DNA of 64,000 nucleotides from Cliona cf. orientalis (taxonomy: Eukaryota > Porifera > Demospongiae > Clionaida > Clionaidae): assembly GCA_963930775.1 (NCBI GenBank), contig OZ005699.1:5601501-5665500 (forward strand), in the 5' to 3' direction. The notes under the pieces are model-generated. The model saw nothing but the letters and a program-made list of their open reading frames with translations. It had not been told where the DNA came from and did not search any database. This document shows positions 53,717 to 63,698 of the stretch, piece after piece; positions within the stretch are counted from its first letter, which is position 1, and each line of letters begins with the position of its first letter. The translations under genes and the position numbers were made by a program.

Positions 53717-54810
53717 TTATTGCACAAATATCTCGATTAGTTCAACTGGAACGTCTTCATCCTCAGTATCCTGATCACAACAAATGCTCACTTCAATTGC
53801 TGCATCAGTTGTTGGAGCAGGAAGCTGTACACTGAACCATGGGGGAGAGTTGGTACCAGTGCAGCAGGTACCTTCACACTGCTGGCCGTCCCACAGTGGA
53901 GTAGTATCACCTGAATCACAATAATAGTTGTCACCAATGGACTGTGGAGGACTGGCTGCTCTATCAGAAGCACAAGGACAATCTGTGTTTCTATGACCAA
54001 CAACATAGCTCCAAATATGAATGTGCTGAGCTCCTGTAGTGATATTGATGCCGTCGAATTCTATCTGTATATTAGCAACCTGGCGAAAAGCATCTGGACT
54101 ACTATACTGATAGCCAATAACCCTTCCACACACTCGACTGTACTGTTGATAGGTAATGTAATGTATAGATGTACAACTGCCACTTGAGGTAGTTGGTCTT
54201 CCACAAACCCTTACTCCAAGAGTGTTGTATTCCCTCCAGGCAGATGGACATTGCTGTGAAGGATCACTCATATTTAGGTAGGCTAATCGATGCCACAGTC
54301 CTGGTCCACGGAGTACTTGTGTACTAAGTCTTAGATACTGTGTAAGCAATACTCCAGGAATAAAATTTTCAAGTTTGCTGTGAGATTCTGTGATATGTTA
54401 CTTTGAGCTATCACTAATTCTAATACTTTCTGTGATAAATTCATGTGAATGGTGTCAAATTGACTATCTAAAGCTGACCTGATGTAATTATTTGTGTTTT
54501 CCAACTGACTTAGTATTTTAGACTGCTCAGATGCTAAGCGATTGAAGGTAGTCACAGACAGTCCAATTGATGTGAAAGTAATTAGCAAAAGTATCACCAT
54601 CATAGTAATCATGACTGTGTTGAATTTAGTGTTCGGTGATTCTGATGCATTTATTTGCTTTACTCCTTTCATAGCATGATGATCAATATCTTCTGTTTTC
54701 TGGCTCTCATAAGTTTGCTTAATCTTTGTCTCAGTTGCTCGTAGTCTTGAGTATGTTTCATCAGTACTGATTGGAGTCAGATCTACTTCATCATACGTAG
54801 CGTTATCCAT
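53717..54810 (-). pseudogene. psi-R18: chimeric receptor copy broken by a 10-bp deletion
   Basis: The first part (54,331-54,810, 159 codons) has the MDN-type tail MDNATYDEVDL with Tyr6 (YDEV) and Tyr20 (YSRL), a transmembrane helix and a stalk. The second part (53,717-54,349) carries a complete ectodomain ending LIEIFVQ. Compared with R13, about 10 bp are missing near 54,375 (gctgtgagattctg here, gctgtcaagctgattgagat in R13), which shifts the frame in the stalk. The first ectodomain cysteine is also changed (RGPGLW for CGPGLW). The tail is R11-like but the stalk end and ectodomain are R13-like. It looks recently inactivated, or is polymorphic. Confidence 0.82.
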
Positions 54811-54900
54811 GATTTTAAAGCATCAATATCTCAGAAAGATAATCCTATCAACTTGAAGTATGCCTGAAGCAGTGAACCATAAGTTTTGGAGGACTTTCTT

Positions 54901-54908
54901 CCTTTTAT
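54901..54908 (-). promoter_or_regulatory. TATA-like element before psi-R18
   Basis: ATAAAAGG on the minus strand in the shared aagataaaaggaagaaag context, about 91 bp upstream of the ATG. Confidence 0.45.
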
Positions 54909-55257
54909 CTTGTGATATGGTAGCTGATTACCCACGAGTTATCATAACCTTTAGTGATGTAGATACCTGGTATGTATTGTATGTTATTCGTATTATATGA
55001 TATACAAGCACCGGTATAAAAACAATATTAAAGGATGAAGTGGGAATGGCGATACCAAAAAAGTACACAAACAATATTTCCAGGGATGAGAGATAATCAC
55101 AACCACTATACATCCCTATGCTTGCTTTTATTGATATATTTGTATCATATTATATTAATATAATATTATTATATTGTATATATTATGCGACACAGATTGT
55201 GAGATTGTTATTACTAGCTTTGCTCACATAGTAAATAATATTGTATAAATTATTTTC

Positions 55258-55400
55258 TTTTTTTGATTTGCTGTAACATAAACTACAACATATTTGTATC
55301 CTGTTCTGGTCTAATGTTTTGGATATTGATGTCAAAATTGCTTTCAGTTCTCAATTGAATCACCTGACATTGATATCTTATAGTATCACATGTATAGTAC
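55258..55400. repeat. Conserved distal upstream block before psi-R18
   Basis: Match to 28,679-28,812 (ggatattgatgtcaaaattg, caattgaatcacctgacatt). Confidence 0.55.
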
Positions 55401-55415
55401 TGTTTGTATGTATTA

Positions 55416-55555
55416 ATTATTACACGGGCTCGAGTGCCACATGGCAGATATTGGCACAGTAGTGACGTAAAGCACGAGGGCTACAGGCCTGAGTGCTTTA
55501 CGGAGGTACTGTGCCAATATCTGCTGTGTGGCACGAGAAAAGCCCGCGTAATAAC
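55416..55555. repeat. Long imperfect palindrome
   Basis: The left arm (attattacacgggctcgagt, then gccacatggcagatattggc) pairs with the right arm (gccaatatctgctgtgtggc, then acgagaaaagcccgcgtaat). Arms are about 60 bp with a short centre. Probably a foldback element; no clear target duplication. Confidence 0.75.
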
Positions 55556-55954
55556 TAATTTGTTGCATGAACAACTAGCGAAGGACCTCTTTCCATGCTG
55601 TTTGCCCCAGAGAGAAACTAGACTCCTTGGAAAAGCCTATCGCGCGGCGAGTTTACTCGGCCACGCTCTAAAAAGAACGGGCTGCTCGATTTCAAAACTT
55701 ATTTGGACCTAAGGCAGAGCTGGATTGTTTCCAAGATCAAGACCGAGTTACTACCGATCCATGAACAGGCAGATGGCGAGGTATATATAGTTACGATAGG
55801 CCTCGCTAGGTAGCTTGATTTTACCATGAGTGTGCTTCGTGAACTTTGACCTGTGCCATATTCTGCGTGAACTGTGCCAATATCTGTGACCCGTACCAGT
55901 ATCGCATGCATATATTGGCTTGTATCCCACCTATGACGTAGATCAAAGCTACTG

Positions 55955-56016
55955 CCAGGGCAATATACTGGATATTGCCCTGTGGCTAGGGCAATATCAT
56001 GATATTGCCCTGTGGT
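55955..56016. repeat. Two adjacent small hairpins with AGGGCAATAT arms
   Basis: agggcaatat...atattgccct occurs twice in tandem, each with a stem of about 10 bp. Confidence 0.65.
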
Positions 56017-56103
56017 ACAGCTGACTACTACTGGTACCTGGCCCAGTGGTCAGACTCAGACACCACACTTGTAGTGCTATTACAACAGTGGGGATACAAA
56101 CCA

Positions 56104-56245
56104 GTTAACACACCCCTACTAGTGCTGTATGGAATAATGCACTCGTGCGTAACCACATACAGCCCTCGGGCTTCGCCCTCATGCTGTATGTGGTTACTGC
56201 ACTCGTGCATTATATTCCATACAGCACTAGTAGGGGTGTGTTAAC
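56104..56245. repeat. 142-bp near-perfect palindrome
   Basis: It begins GTTAACACACCCCTACTAGT and ends ACTAGTAGGGGTGTGTTAAC. Arms of about 65 bp include TGCTGTATGGAATAATGCA and the centre is ccctcgggcttcgccct. It is non-coding and compatible with a foldback element or cruciform. Confidence 0.85.
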
Positions 56246-56520
56246 TATAACATAGCAGCGCCTTGGATGTTGTACGGCTTCATGCAACAAGTGTATATAA
56301 AATACATAATGTGCGATACCAGTACTACATGATTGTATAGCTCGGATATGATTATAATTATGATATGGCTTCGACCCATGGCATGCATAGTCCTGAAAAT
56401 TAAAGTGAAGGAGCTTTTGGCCCACTTTAAATGCACCATCATATTATTATTATGCTTAATTCTTTGCTAGCTTAGCAGAAACAAGTGTGAACATTAGGCC
56501 ACACTGAAATACTTCTAATA

Positions 56521-56739
56521 CCGTATTTGTTCTAAAAATTCAGCCCTTCTAATTATTCGGCACCCTCTACCGAATGATTGAATATAGTCTCTAATTTTTC
56601 GGCAAGGGTCGTCATGCATATATGCTATAAACGGGAATGGAATGCGCACGCAGACAGAATGTTGAATATTAACCTCTAAAAATTCGGCGAAGCTAAAGCA
56701 GTATTAATATTTCATGCTGAATTTTTAGAAGAAATACGG
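56521..56739. mobile_element. TA-flanked foldback MITE, family CCGTATTTCTTC, copy 2
   Basis: The ends CCGTATTTGTTCTAAAAATTC and GAATTTTTAGAAGAAATACGG are flanked by TA. It is the inverse-orientation relative of 5,827-6,035. Confidence 0.8.
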
Positions 56740-56807
56740 TAACACTTTAGTGAAAGGTTACTATTTCAATATCAAGCACATAGGCAAGCTCTTCAGGTCT
56801 TAACAAT

Positions 56808-56884
56808 GAAAGCGTTGGCGGAGGATTACTGCAATCGTTTGGCAATATTTGTCCGACTGTCCATTTGTCTGTCCATCCGTTGCA
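56808..56884. repeat. Left flank of the BEL element: interrupted copy of the 17.1-kb repeat
   Basis: ggattactgcaatcg and tgtccgactgtcc match 17,130-17,180. The repeat resumes at 63,699 on the far side of the element. Confidence 0.7.
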
Positions 56885-57079
56885 CTATGTTTATCTTAAA
56901 TTGGTATTGGTCGTTACTCAAACTAGTATTTTGTATTTATCTTAAATTGGTATTGGTCGTTACTCCAACTTGTATTTTGATATTTTGTCTTCAGAACAAG
57001 TCTATGAAAAAGTTGTTAGAATGGCGATCTAAATAGTAGTTTGTATCTAGTTGCATCCAAGGGAGAAATCACGATAACA
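56885..57079 (+). repeat. 5' LTR of the BEL/Pao element
   Basis: From ctatgtttatcttaaattgg to cacgataaca. It contains two direct repeats of about 45 bp (tttatcttaaattggtattg) and matches 63,496-63,698. It is short for an LTR, and the start is uncertain by a few bases. Confidence 0.85.
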
Positions 57080-57097
57080 TTGGTCCTTCGAGCCGGA
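57080..57097 (+). other. Primer-binding site
   Basis: ttggtccttcgagccggat directly follows the 5' LTR, as expected for a tRNA-complementary primer site. The tRNA was not identified. Confidence 0.55.
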
Positions 57098-57219
57098 TAA
57101 CTAGTCGAACTAATTTTGCAACCTATTTCTCCACTTGGAAGACTCACCTTCGTTTTGGATGACATTTCAACCGACCACGTGGTCCGCACTTATCGAAGAA
57201 TCTACAACCATTCGCTGAT

Positions 57220-58136
57220 ATGGGAGACGTCGATTTTCACAAGAAACGAAGAAGGGTGACTAAAGCCTCTCTGACGAAGCTGAGCACCAAGCTCACGGAG
57301 TTGGAATCTGACACCGCTAACCCCGACGCTCTACGTGCAGCACAAGGCCTGGCCTCGAAGCTAAAGACTCTTGACGCCGAATTCAAGACCCATCAGCTGG
57401 CTATTATCGACCTTACCAATGATGATGAAGGCCTAGATGCAGAGCAGCAAGAGCTAGATGATCACGATGAACGTGTCAGTGAACTGACTATCCGCATACA
57501 ACGACTGATATCAACCTTGTCGCCCTCGACGATTGATGGACTAACCAAAACCTTGACCAGACGCCTCACGCGTCTTCAAGAGAAGTCAGCCGTCATCCAA
57601 GGAGCCATTGACGCAATCCCCGATGATGATGGCGATGATGACAGTGTTTGCACACTCGAGCAATACGCTGAGCAACTCGCTGATGTTAAAGCGGAGCTAA
57701 GAGAGATCCAGACCTGCTTACTCAATGTTGACCTGGCAGCTGAAGGTCTCATCATACGCTCTCAGAATGAAATTGAGCGAACCATCTTTCGATGTTCGGT
57801 GGCCATAAAGAAGAAACGTCGTGCTTCGTCTGACACCACTACTCGTGACACGCCCACACCAAGGGCTGCCGGTGCCAAGTTTCCTAGGTTAGAAGTACCA
57901 AGCTTTGACGGAGACATCTTGAAGTGGAAGTCCTTCTGGGAGCAGTTCAGTGCATCTATCCACAAGCGATCTGACCTCACCGCTGCTGAAAAGATGGTCT
58001 ACCTACAGAATGCCCTCAAAGACAAAGCTGCTAAGAGTACCATTGAGGGGCTTACGAAGTCCGGAGAGCATTACGAGGAAGCGATCAAATGTCTTCAGTC
58101 TCGATACGATCGTCCACGTATGGTACATCAAACGTA
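57220..58136 (+). pseudogene. BEL/Pao gag, N-terminal part (DUF1759-type), interrupted
   Basis: The frame starts MGDVDFHKKRRRVTKASLTK. A helical, acidic N-terminal region of about 200 residues is followed by the DUF1759-like capsid segment (PRLEVPSFDGDILKWKSFWE, then LQNALKDKA and IKCLQSRYDRP). Genuine coding stops at the TA of 58,135-58,136, where the nested foldback element begins; the last dozen codons of the open frame belong to that element. The rest of the capsid region resumes at 58,825 in another frame. It is part of a broken retrotransposon, not a host gene. Confidence 0.87.
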
Positions 58137-58822
58137 CAGTGCTACAGAGCAAGAGAGCAAAACTTTTTAATTTTCCTTTGTAAGCAGATTTATTATCACA
58201 AAATTAGTCAAATGTTGCTATTTTAGCTATAAAAAGTCATTTCAGGCCAAAAAATTTTTCATGATTTTCCCCATAGAGTTCAATATAGAAACCATATAAG
58301 TGCAGCTAGCTTTTCAGCAAAAATCTTGCAAATTTTGACTTCAACTGCGAATATCTCGAGAATGCAAGCTCATATAGACTTCTTATTTGGTACCATAGTA
58401 TATCACTACAGTCTCTATATGTACCTAAAATATGGACTCTTAACAGGAAGTGAAAGTAGTGATTCTTATCCCAAACGTTTTTTGACTGTTTTTGCAAGTT
58501 TCTCAGTAATTCCTTGGAGTTCACAGTTCTAGCTCAGGACTAAGTTCTTACCTTGCAGTACCTACGACTGTGTCAAGTCGGCATTCTTAACTCAAAGCGG
58601 TTTGTCTAAACTGATCCCAAACATTTTCTCAGTACCTTGGTACAGAAATATGGCCACGCCTCCTTATTAAAACCACATGGGAACTCCTCCCACTCACTGA
58701 AGCTCAACAAGGACTAACTATTTAAGAATCTGTTGTCAATTAGTATCCAGTTACTATATGTTTTGACTTAGACATAATAAAGTACAAATTGAAAAGTTTT
58801 GCTCTCTTGCTCTGTAGCACTG
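58137..58822. mobile_element. Nested foldback element with CAGTG ends inside gag
   Basis: The left end CAGTGCTACAGAGCAAGAG and right end CTCTTGCTCTGTAGCACTG are inverted repeats of about 32 bp, with TA on both sides (58,135-58,136 and 58,823-58,824). The CAGTG start and TA duplication suit the Tc1/mariner superfamily. The interior of about 620 bp has no transposase. Coding on either side is in register if the element plus one TA is discounted, so it is a simple late insertion. Confidence 0.88.
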
Positions 58823-58824
58823 TA

Positions 58825-60180
58825 CATACGTCGAATCGTGGAAGCCTCTAGCCTCAAAGACGGAACGGGCAAGGAATTGCGAACCCTCCACAACACAGTT
58901 GTCCAACATCTCAGAGCCTTGAAAGCTCTGGGCCACGAACCCTCAAAAGAGTTCATCACATCACTTCTCGAATTAAAATTGGATCCTGTTACCATGTTCG
59001 AATGGCAACGACATAGTCAAGAGCACAACGATGTTCCTGATTGTGAAAAGCTACTGGAGTTCATTGATCTTAGAGCACAGGCCGCTGAAGCCGCTGTCGT
59101 TGAGAAGAAACCCCGAAGCAGCCACCCTCCACCTAGCAACAAGTCCAAGCCTATTCCTGCCCTTGCAGCGAGCACTAAGGAAGCAGAAGGCAAGTGCATT
59201 GCATGCAAAAGTGAGAAACACCCCTTGTATTCATGCTCTAAGTTCAGATCTATGTCGCATGATGAAATGGTTGACTTGTTAAAGCTGCTTGGTCACTGCC
59301 TCAATTGCCTACGTCATGGTCATTTTGTCAGAGATTGTAAATCCCTGCATCGTTGTAGGACTTGTCAAAGGCCTCATCACTCGCTACTACACGTCGATAA
59401 AGCCCCAAGCGCTAACCTCGCGGATGTGCCTGCTAACCATGCTTCAGTTAGAATTCAGTCTAACCTTTTGTTGATGACCTGTCAAGTACTAGTTCGATCT
59501 CCATCTGGAGTAATGCAGGTCCGAGCCTTGCTTGATTCTGGTTCGTCCGTATCATTTGTTTCTGAGAGAGTTGCACAAGCTCTTCGATTTCGTCGCTCTT
59601 CCCAGGTCGTCAGGATCTGCGGTATAACCGGTTTTTCATTGGAAAACAACGACCGCTCTATCACAAGCTTTAAGATTGCTTCGGTCCATGCTCCTCTTCG
59701 ACAACTTGGCGTGAACGCAGTTATCGTTCCGCATGTGACATGTGATTTGCCTACACATCCAGTTCCTCTCAATCCTGAGTGGGAGCACATCAAGGGGCTG
59801 CGATTAGCAGACCCTGAATTTGGTGAGCCCGGAAACATAGACGTCTTGCTTGGAGTGGAGACGTTCGTGGACATAATACGCCATGGCCGGCGGAAGGGAC
59901 GTCAAGGTTCACCCACCGCTATTGAGACGACATTTGGCTGGGTTCTGGCTGGCAACACCAACATCGAAGGCTCCAACACAGTTGCCTCACATCACGTGTC
60001 TGTACTTACGGGAGACGACCTGCGCCAGTTTTGGGACGTGGAAGAGAAATCAGTAGCCAACAGTACCCTCACACCTGAGGAACGAACTGTCCTCCACCAC
60101 TTCGATGCCCACCACTCTCGCGACTCTGAAGGAAGATTCTTAGTTCCCCTTCCCCAAACGATCCACGGCCACAAAGCTGG
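58825..60180 (+). pseudogene. BEL/Pao gag C-terminal part, zinc knuckles and aspartic protease
   Basis: Following the nested element the frame continues the capsid region (IVEASSLKDGTGKELRTLH, then ALKALGHEP). CCHC-like knuckles follow (CIACKSEKHPLYSC, HCLNCLRHGHFVRDC, HRCRTCQRPHH), then the retropepsin-type protease with the catalytic DSG in ALLDSGSSVSFVSE, and the region leading to the reverse transcriptase (TTFGWVLAG). Near 60,170-60,180 the codon register changes by +1 compared with downstream coding; this frame runs to a stop at 60,247. BEL elements usually have a single gag-pol frame, so a 1-bp indel is likelier than programmed shifting. Confidence 0.85.
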
Positions 60181-63100
60181 GAGAGTCGAGAGCACAAGCA
60201 GTGCGGAGGTTCATCTCCTTCGAAAGGGCAATGCACACCAAGGGTGAATTTGAGGAAGTGCACAAGGTCATTGATGAGTACTTTGTGAGCAAACACGCAG
60301 AGCCTGTACCACAAACGGACTTGGAGAAGCCGCCTAGCGAGGTGTTTTATTTGCCTATACACGTAGTCCGTAAAGAGTCGAGTACGACCACCAAAGTTCG
60401 GGCAGTTTTTGACGCTTCAGCTAAAACCTCTACTGGCATCTCACTGAATGACATCTTGCTCGTTGGTCCCACGGTACACTCTCCTTTGGTCGATGTTCTC
60501 ATGCGCTTTCGCACTTACCGTGTCGCTCTCATCGCAGATGTCAGTCGCACGTACAGAGCCGTTCGTTTGACCGACGCTGACAAGGACCTCCATCGTTTTG
60601 TTTGGCGAAGCAGCCCTGCGGCTCCACTTTCAGATTTTCGGATGACGCGAGTCACATTTGGTGTATCCTCCTCGTCTTTCGTAGCCAACATGTGCCTTAA
60701 ACAGAATGCAGTCGACTTCAGTATGGAGCATCCCAACGCTGCCAAGGTCGTGAGTGAATCTTTTTATGTGGACGATTGTCTAACCGGTTCCAAATCACCT
60801 GAAGAAGCTGTTGAGCTACATCGTGAACTCCAAGCATTGTTCGACAAGGGAGGCTTCCAGCTGAAGAAATGGAATGCAAGCGAACCATCCGTATTGCAGC
60901 ACATTGATCCTGACCTACTGGATGCACAGCAAACAATCTCAATCTCTGACCCAGAAAGCTACACCAAGACTTTGGGTATCAATTGGAATTCCTCAACTGA
61001 CCATTTTCGCCTGACGGTAGCCGACCTTCCACAAGTGAATGGTATGACAAAGAGAGCACTCGTGTCCGACATCGCGAAAACATTTGATATTTTAGGTTGG
61101 TACTCGCCCACCATTGTGAAGGCGAAGATTCTACTGCAATTGCTATGGTCTGAGAAGATTCGCTGGGATGATCCGGTGCCCAACACGCTATTGGAAGAAT
61201 GGTTGCAGTGGCGGAGCGAGCTACATCTTCTGTCTAGTCACGACATACCTAGATGCTACTATCCCAAGGAAGCTACCATCACCTCCATGCAACTTCATGG
61301 TTTCTCCGATGCGTCAGAGAGAGCTTATTCTGGTGTAGTTTATCTCAGAATGGAAGACTCAAATGGAACTGTACACACTTCTATGGTGATGGCTAAGACC
61401 CGTGTAGCGCCGATCAAAAGGCAGACAATACCACGACTGGAACTGTGCGGAGCTCTAGTGATGTCACAGATTCTGTCTCAGTGTAAGGACGTACTCAAGA
61501 TTACTATTGATCACATCTACGCGTGGACCGACTCAACCATTGTCCTCAACTGGTTGCAAGGAAGCCCACGTCGCTTCAAGGTGTTTGTCGGAAATCGTGT
61601 GGCTCAAATCATGGAGCTCATCCCTCCTGATCGCTGGGGACATGTGATTAGTGAAGAGAATCCAGCCGACTGCGCTTCTCGTGGAATGTACCCCTCCGAG
61701 ATTCTGACTCACACGCTCTGGTGGAATGGACCCAAGTGGTTGAAGCTCGATCAAGAACAATGGCCAAAACAGTCTGGTGTCAAGTCAGTCTCTTGTTCCG
61801 AAGAAGACAACGAGCTGTGTTCAGCAACCTGCACAACCTTTGTGCAAAGCACACCATTGATGTCGTTCGATCGCTTCTCGACCCTTATTCGTCTTGTCCG
61901 AGTCACTGCCTGGATGATTCGATTCGTCACCAACTGTCGTTCAAGGAAATGCAACACTCAAGTGAACACTAATCCACTATCTATTCAAGAGTTGAATCAT
62001 GCCACTCGCTACTGGATCAAAGTAGCTCAGGAGGAATCCTGGGCCCCAGAGATTGATGCTGTCAAAAAGGGCTCGAAGCTGAAACAGACAAGTCGTATCC
62101 TCTCCCTGAAACCCTTTATTGACGAGTTTGGGATCCTACGTGTGGGTGGACGTCAAGAAAGTGCAAAAATCTCATTCGATAATCAACACCCCATCATACT
62201 ACTATCTACACACCCTCTGGTGAAGCTCCTCATCCGATCGGAACACCTTCGACTGCTCCACACTGGTCACTTATTGACATCAGCTTCTCTCTCAAGGCGA
62301 TATCACATCGTTGGTGGTCACAAGGCGATCAGGTCGATCACACGTAATTGTGTCGTATGCCGGAAACAATCAGCTAGACCAAGCCCACAACTAATGGGAC
62401 AACTACCCAACGAGCGAGTCACACCTGATGCAGTCTTCAATAACGTTGGCCTAGACTATGCCGGTCCGGTCTACTTGAAGCATGGTTCAGTGCGTAAGCC
62501 TGTTGTCGTAAAGACCTATGTGTGTGTGTTTGTGTCCTTGTCTACGAAGGCTGTACATATCGAAGCCGTATCTGATCTAACTTCAGAAGCCTTTATTGCC
62601 TGCTTAAAGAGATTCATCTCCAGAAGAGGGAAGCCGACTCTACTGTGGAGTGACCACGGTACGAATTTCGTTGGAGCAAAGCGTATACTCAAGGAGCTGT
62701 ACGAGTTTTTGAAGGAGAGCCAGACTAACCAAACCATAGCCGACTTCTGCAGCACTCAAGGGATCCAGTGGGACTTCATACCCGAGCGTGCACCACACTT
62801 TGGCGGACTGTGGGAGTCAGCGGTAAAGAGTCTCAAAACTCATCTCCACCGAATCGTTGGCAATTCTCGCTTGAATTTTGAAGAGCTCACAACCGTCCTC
62901 TCTCAAATAGAGGCTTGCTTGAACAGCAGACCTCTAGGCGTTGTTCCACACTACAACGATGAAGGAGTGCAGGTACTCACACCAGGACACTTTCTGATTG
63001 GCCGCCCCCTCGAAGCCATCCCGGATCATGATCTCACTTATCGTCCGATCTCCACACTGCGTCGTTGGCACCTGTGTGAAGCGCTAGTGCGGCACTTTTG

Positions 63101-63356
63101 GAAGAGATGGCAGTCGGAATACCTCATCAGTCTACGAAAGAGTTCCAAGTGGCGCAAACCAGTCAAGAATTTGGAGGTTGGAGACATAGTTGTCCTAAGA
63201 GAAGACAACACCATGCCTACTCAGTGGCCTATTGCACGAATCGTCGAAGCTCATCAAGGCCGAGACGGACTTGTCCGGGTCGTCAAGCTCCGTACCAAGA
63301 GTGGAGTCTATACAAGGCCTGTGACCAAAGTGGCACTGCTTCTACCCTGTGAGTAA
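60181..63356 (+). pseudogene. BEL/Pao reverse transcriptase, RNase H and integrase
   Basis: Open to a stop at 63,356; the first Met is at 60,201 but homology begins upstream. Domains in order: RT with VRAVFDASAKT, LIADVSRTYRAV and the YVDD box; RNase H with HGFSDASERAYSG, PRLELCGALV and WTDSTIVLNWL (D-E-D); HHCC zinc module (HTGH ... CVVCRKQ); integrase core with GLDYAGP, WSDHGTNFVGA and GLWESAVK (D-D-E); then the DUF5641-like tail (RWHLCEALVRHFWKRW). Catalytic residues appear intact and the 1,050-codon frame is open, in contrast to the broken gag. It has no separate start in the living element, hence classed as part of a defective copy. Confidence 0.88.
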
Positions 63357-63495
63357 TCGATTTATTGCAAGCTGAAAAACAATGTGACTTAACTGCTAAC
63401 TCTTATTGTATCTTAATATGTAATTAGTTTTTAAGTGACTTGTTCATTGATTTGTAGTTGAAGACATAATTTGTATGTCTTGGCCGGCGGAATGT

Positions 63496-63698
63496 CTATG
63501 TTTATCTTAAATTGGTATTGGTCGTTACTCAAACTAGTATTTTGTGTTTATCTTAAATTGGTATTGGTCGTTACTCCAACTTGTATTTTGATATTTTGTC
63601 TTCGTATAATTAGAACAAGTCTATGAAAAAGTTGTTAAAATGGCGATCTAAATAGTAGTTTGTATCTAGTTGCATCCAAGGGAGAAATCACGATAACA
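63496..63698 (+). repeat. 3' LTR of the BEL/Pao element
   Basis: Matches 56,885-57,079 apart from two substitutions and an 8-bp insertion (near 63,604). Preceded by a purine-rich ggccggcggaatg likely to be the polypurine tract. Confidence 0.85.

Larger units (their letters stand above)
56885..63698 (+). mobile_element. BEL/Pao LTR retrotransposon with a nested insertion
   Basis: About 6.8 kb, plus strand. Order: 5' LTR, primer-binding site, gag, a nested 686-bp foldback element, zinc knuckles and aspartic protease, Pao-type reverse transcriptase, RNase H, integrase with C-terminal DUF5641-like region, 3' LTR. The LTRs differ by two substitutions and one 8-bp indel, so insertion is recent, yet coding is disrupted at two points. 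It sits in a copy of the repeat seen at 17.1 kb. A clear target duplication could not be identified and the outer LTR limits may be off by a few bases. Confidence 0.9.

Noticed and set aside
1-54810. Assigning the receptor ectodomain to the C-type lectin or fibrinogen-like family
   Set aside because: Topology is similar, but the WND/EPN-type or fibrinogen C-terminal signatures are absent and the cysteine pattern differs.
60201-63356. A host gene derived from a domesticated reverse transcriptase/integrase
   Set aside because: The long open frame is flanked by gag/protease parts and near-identical LTRs, so it is simply the pol part of a young BEL element.
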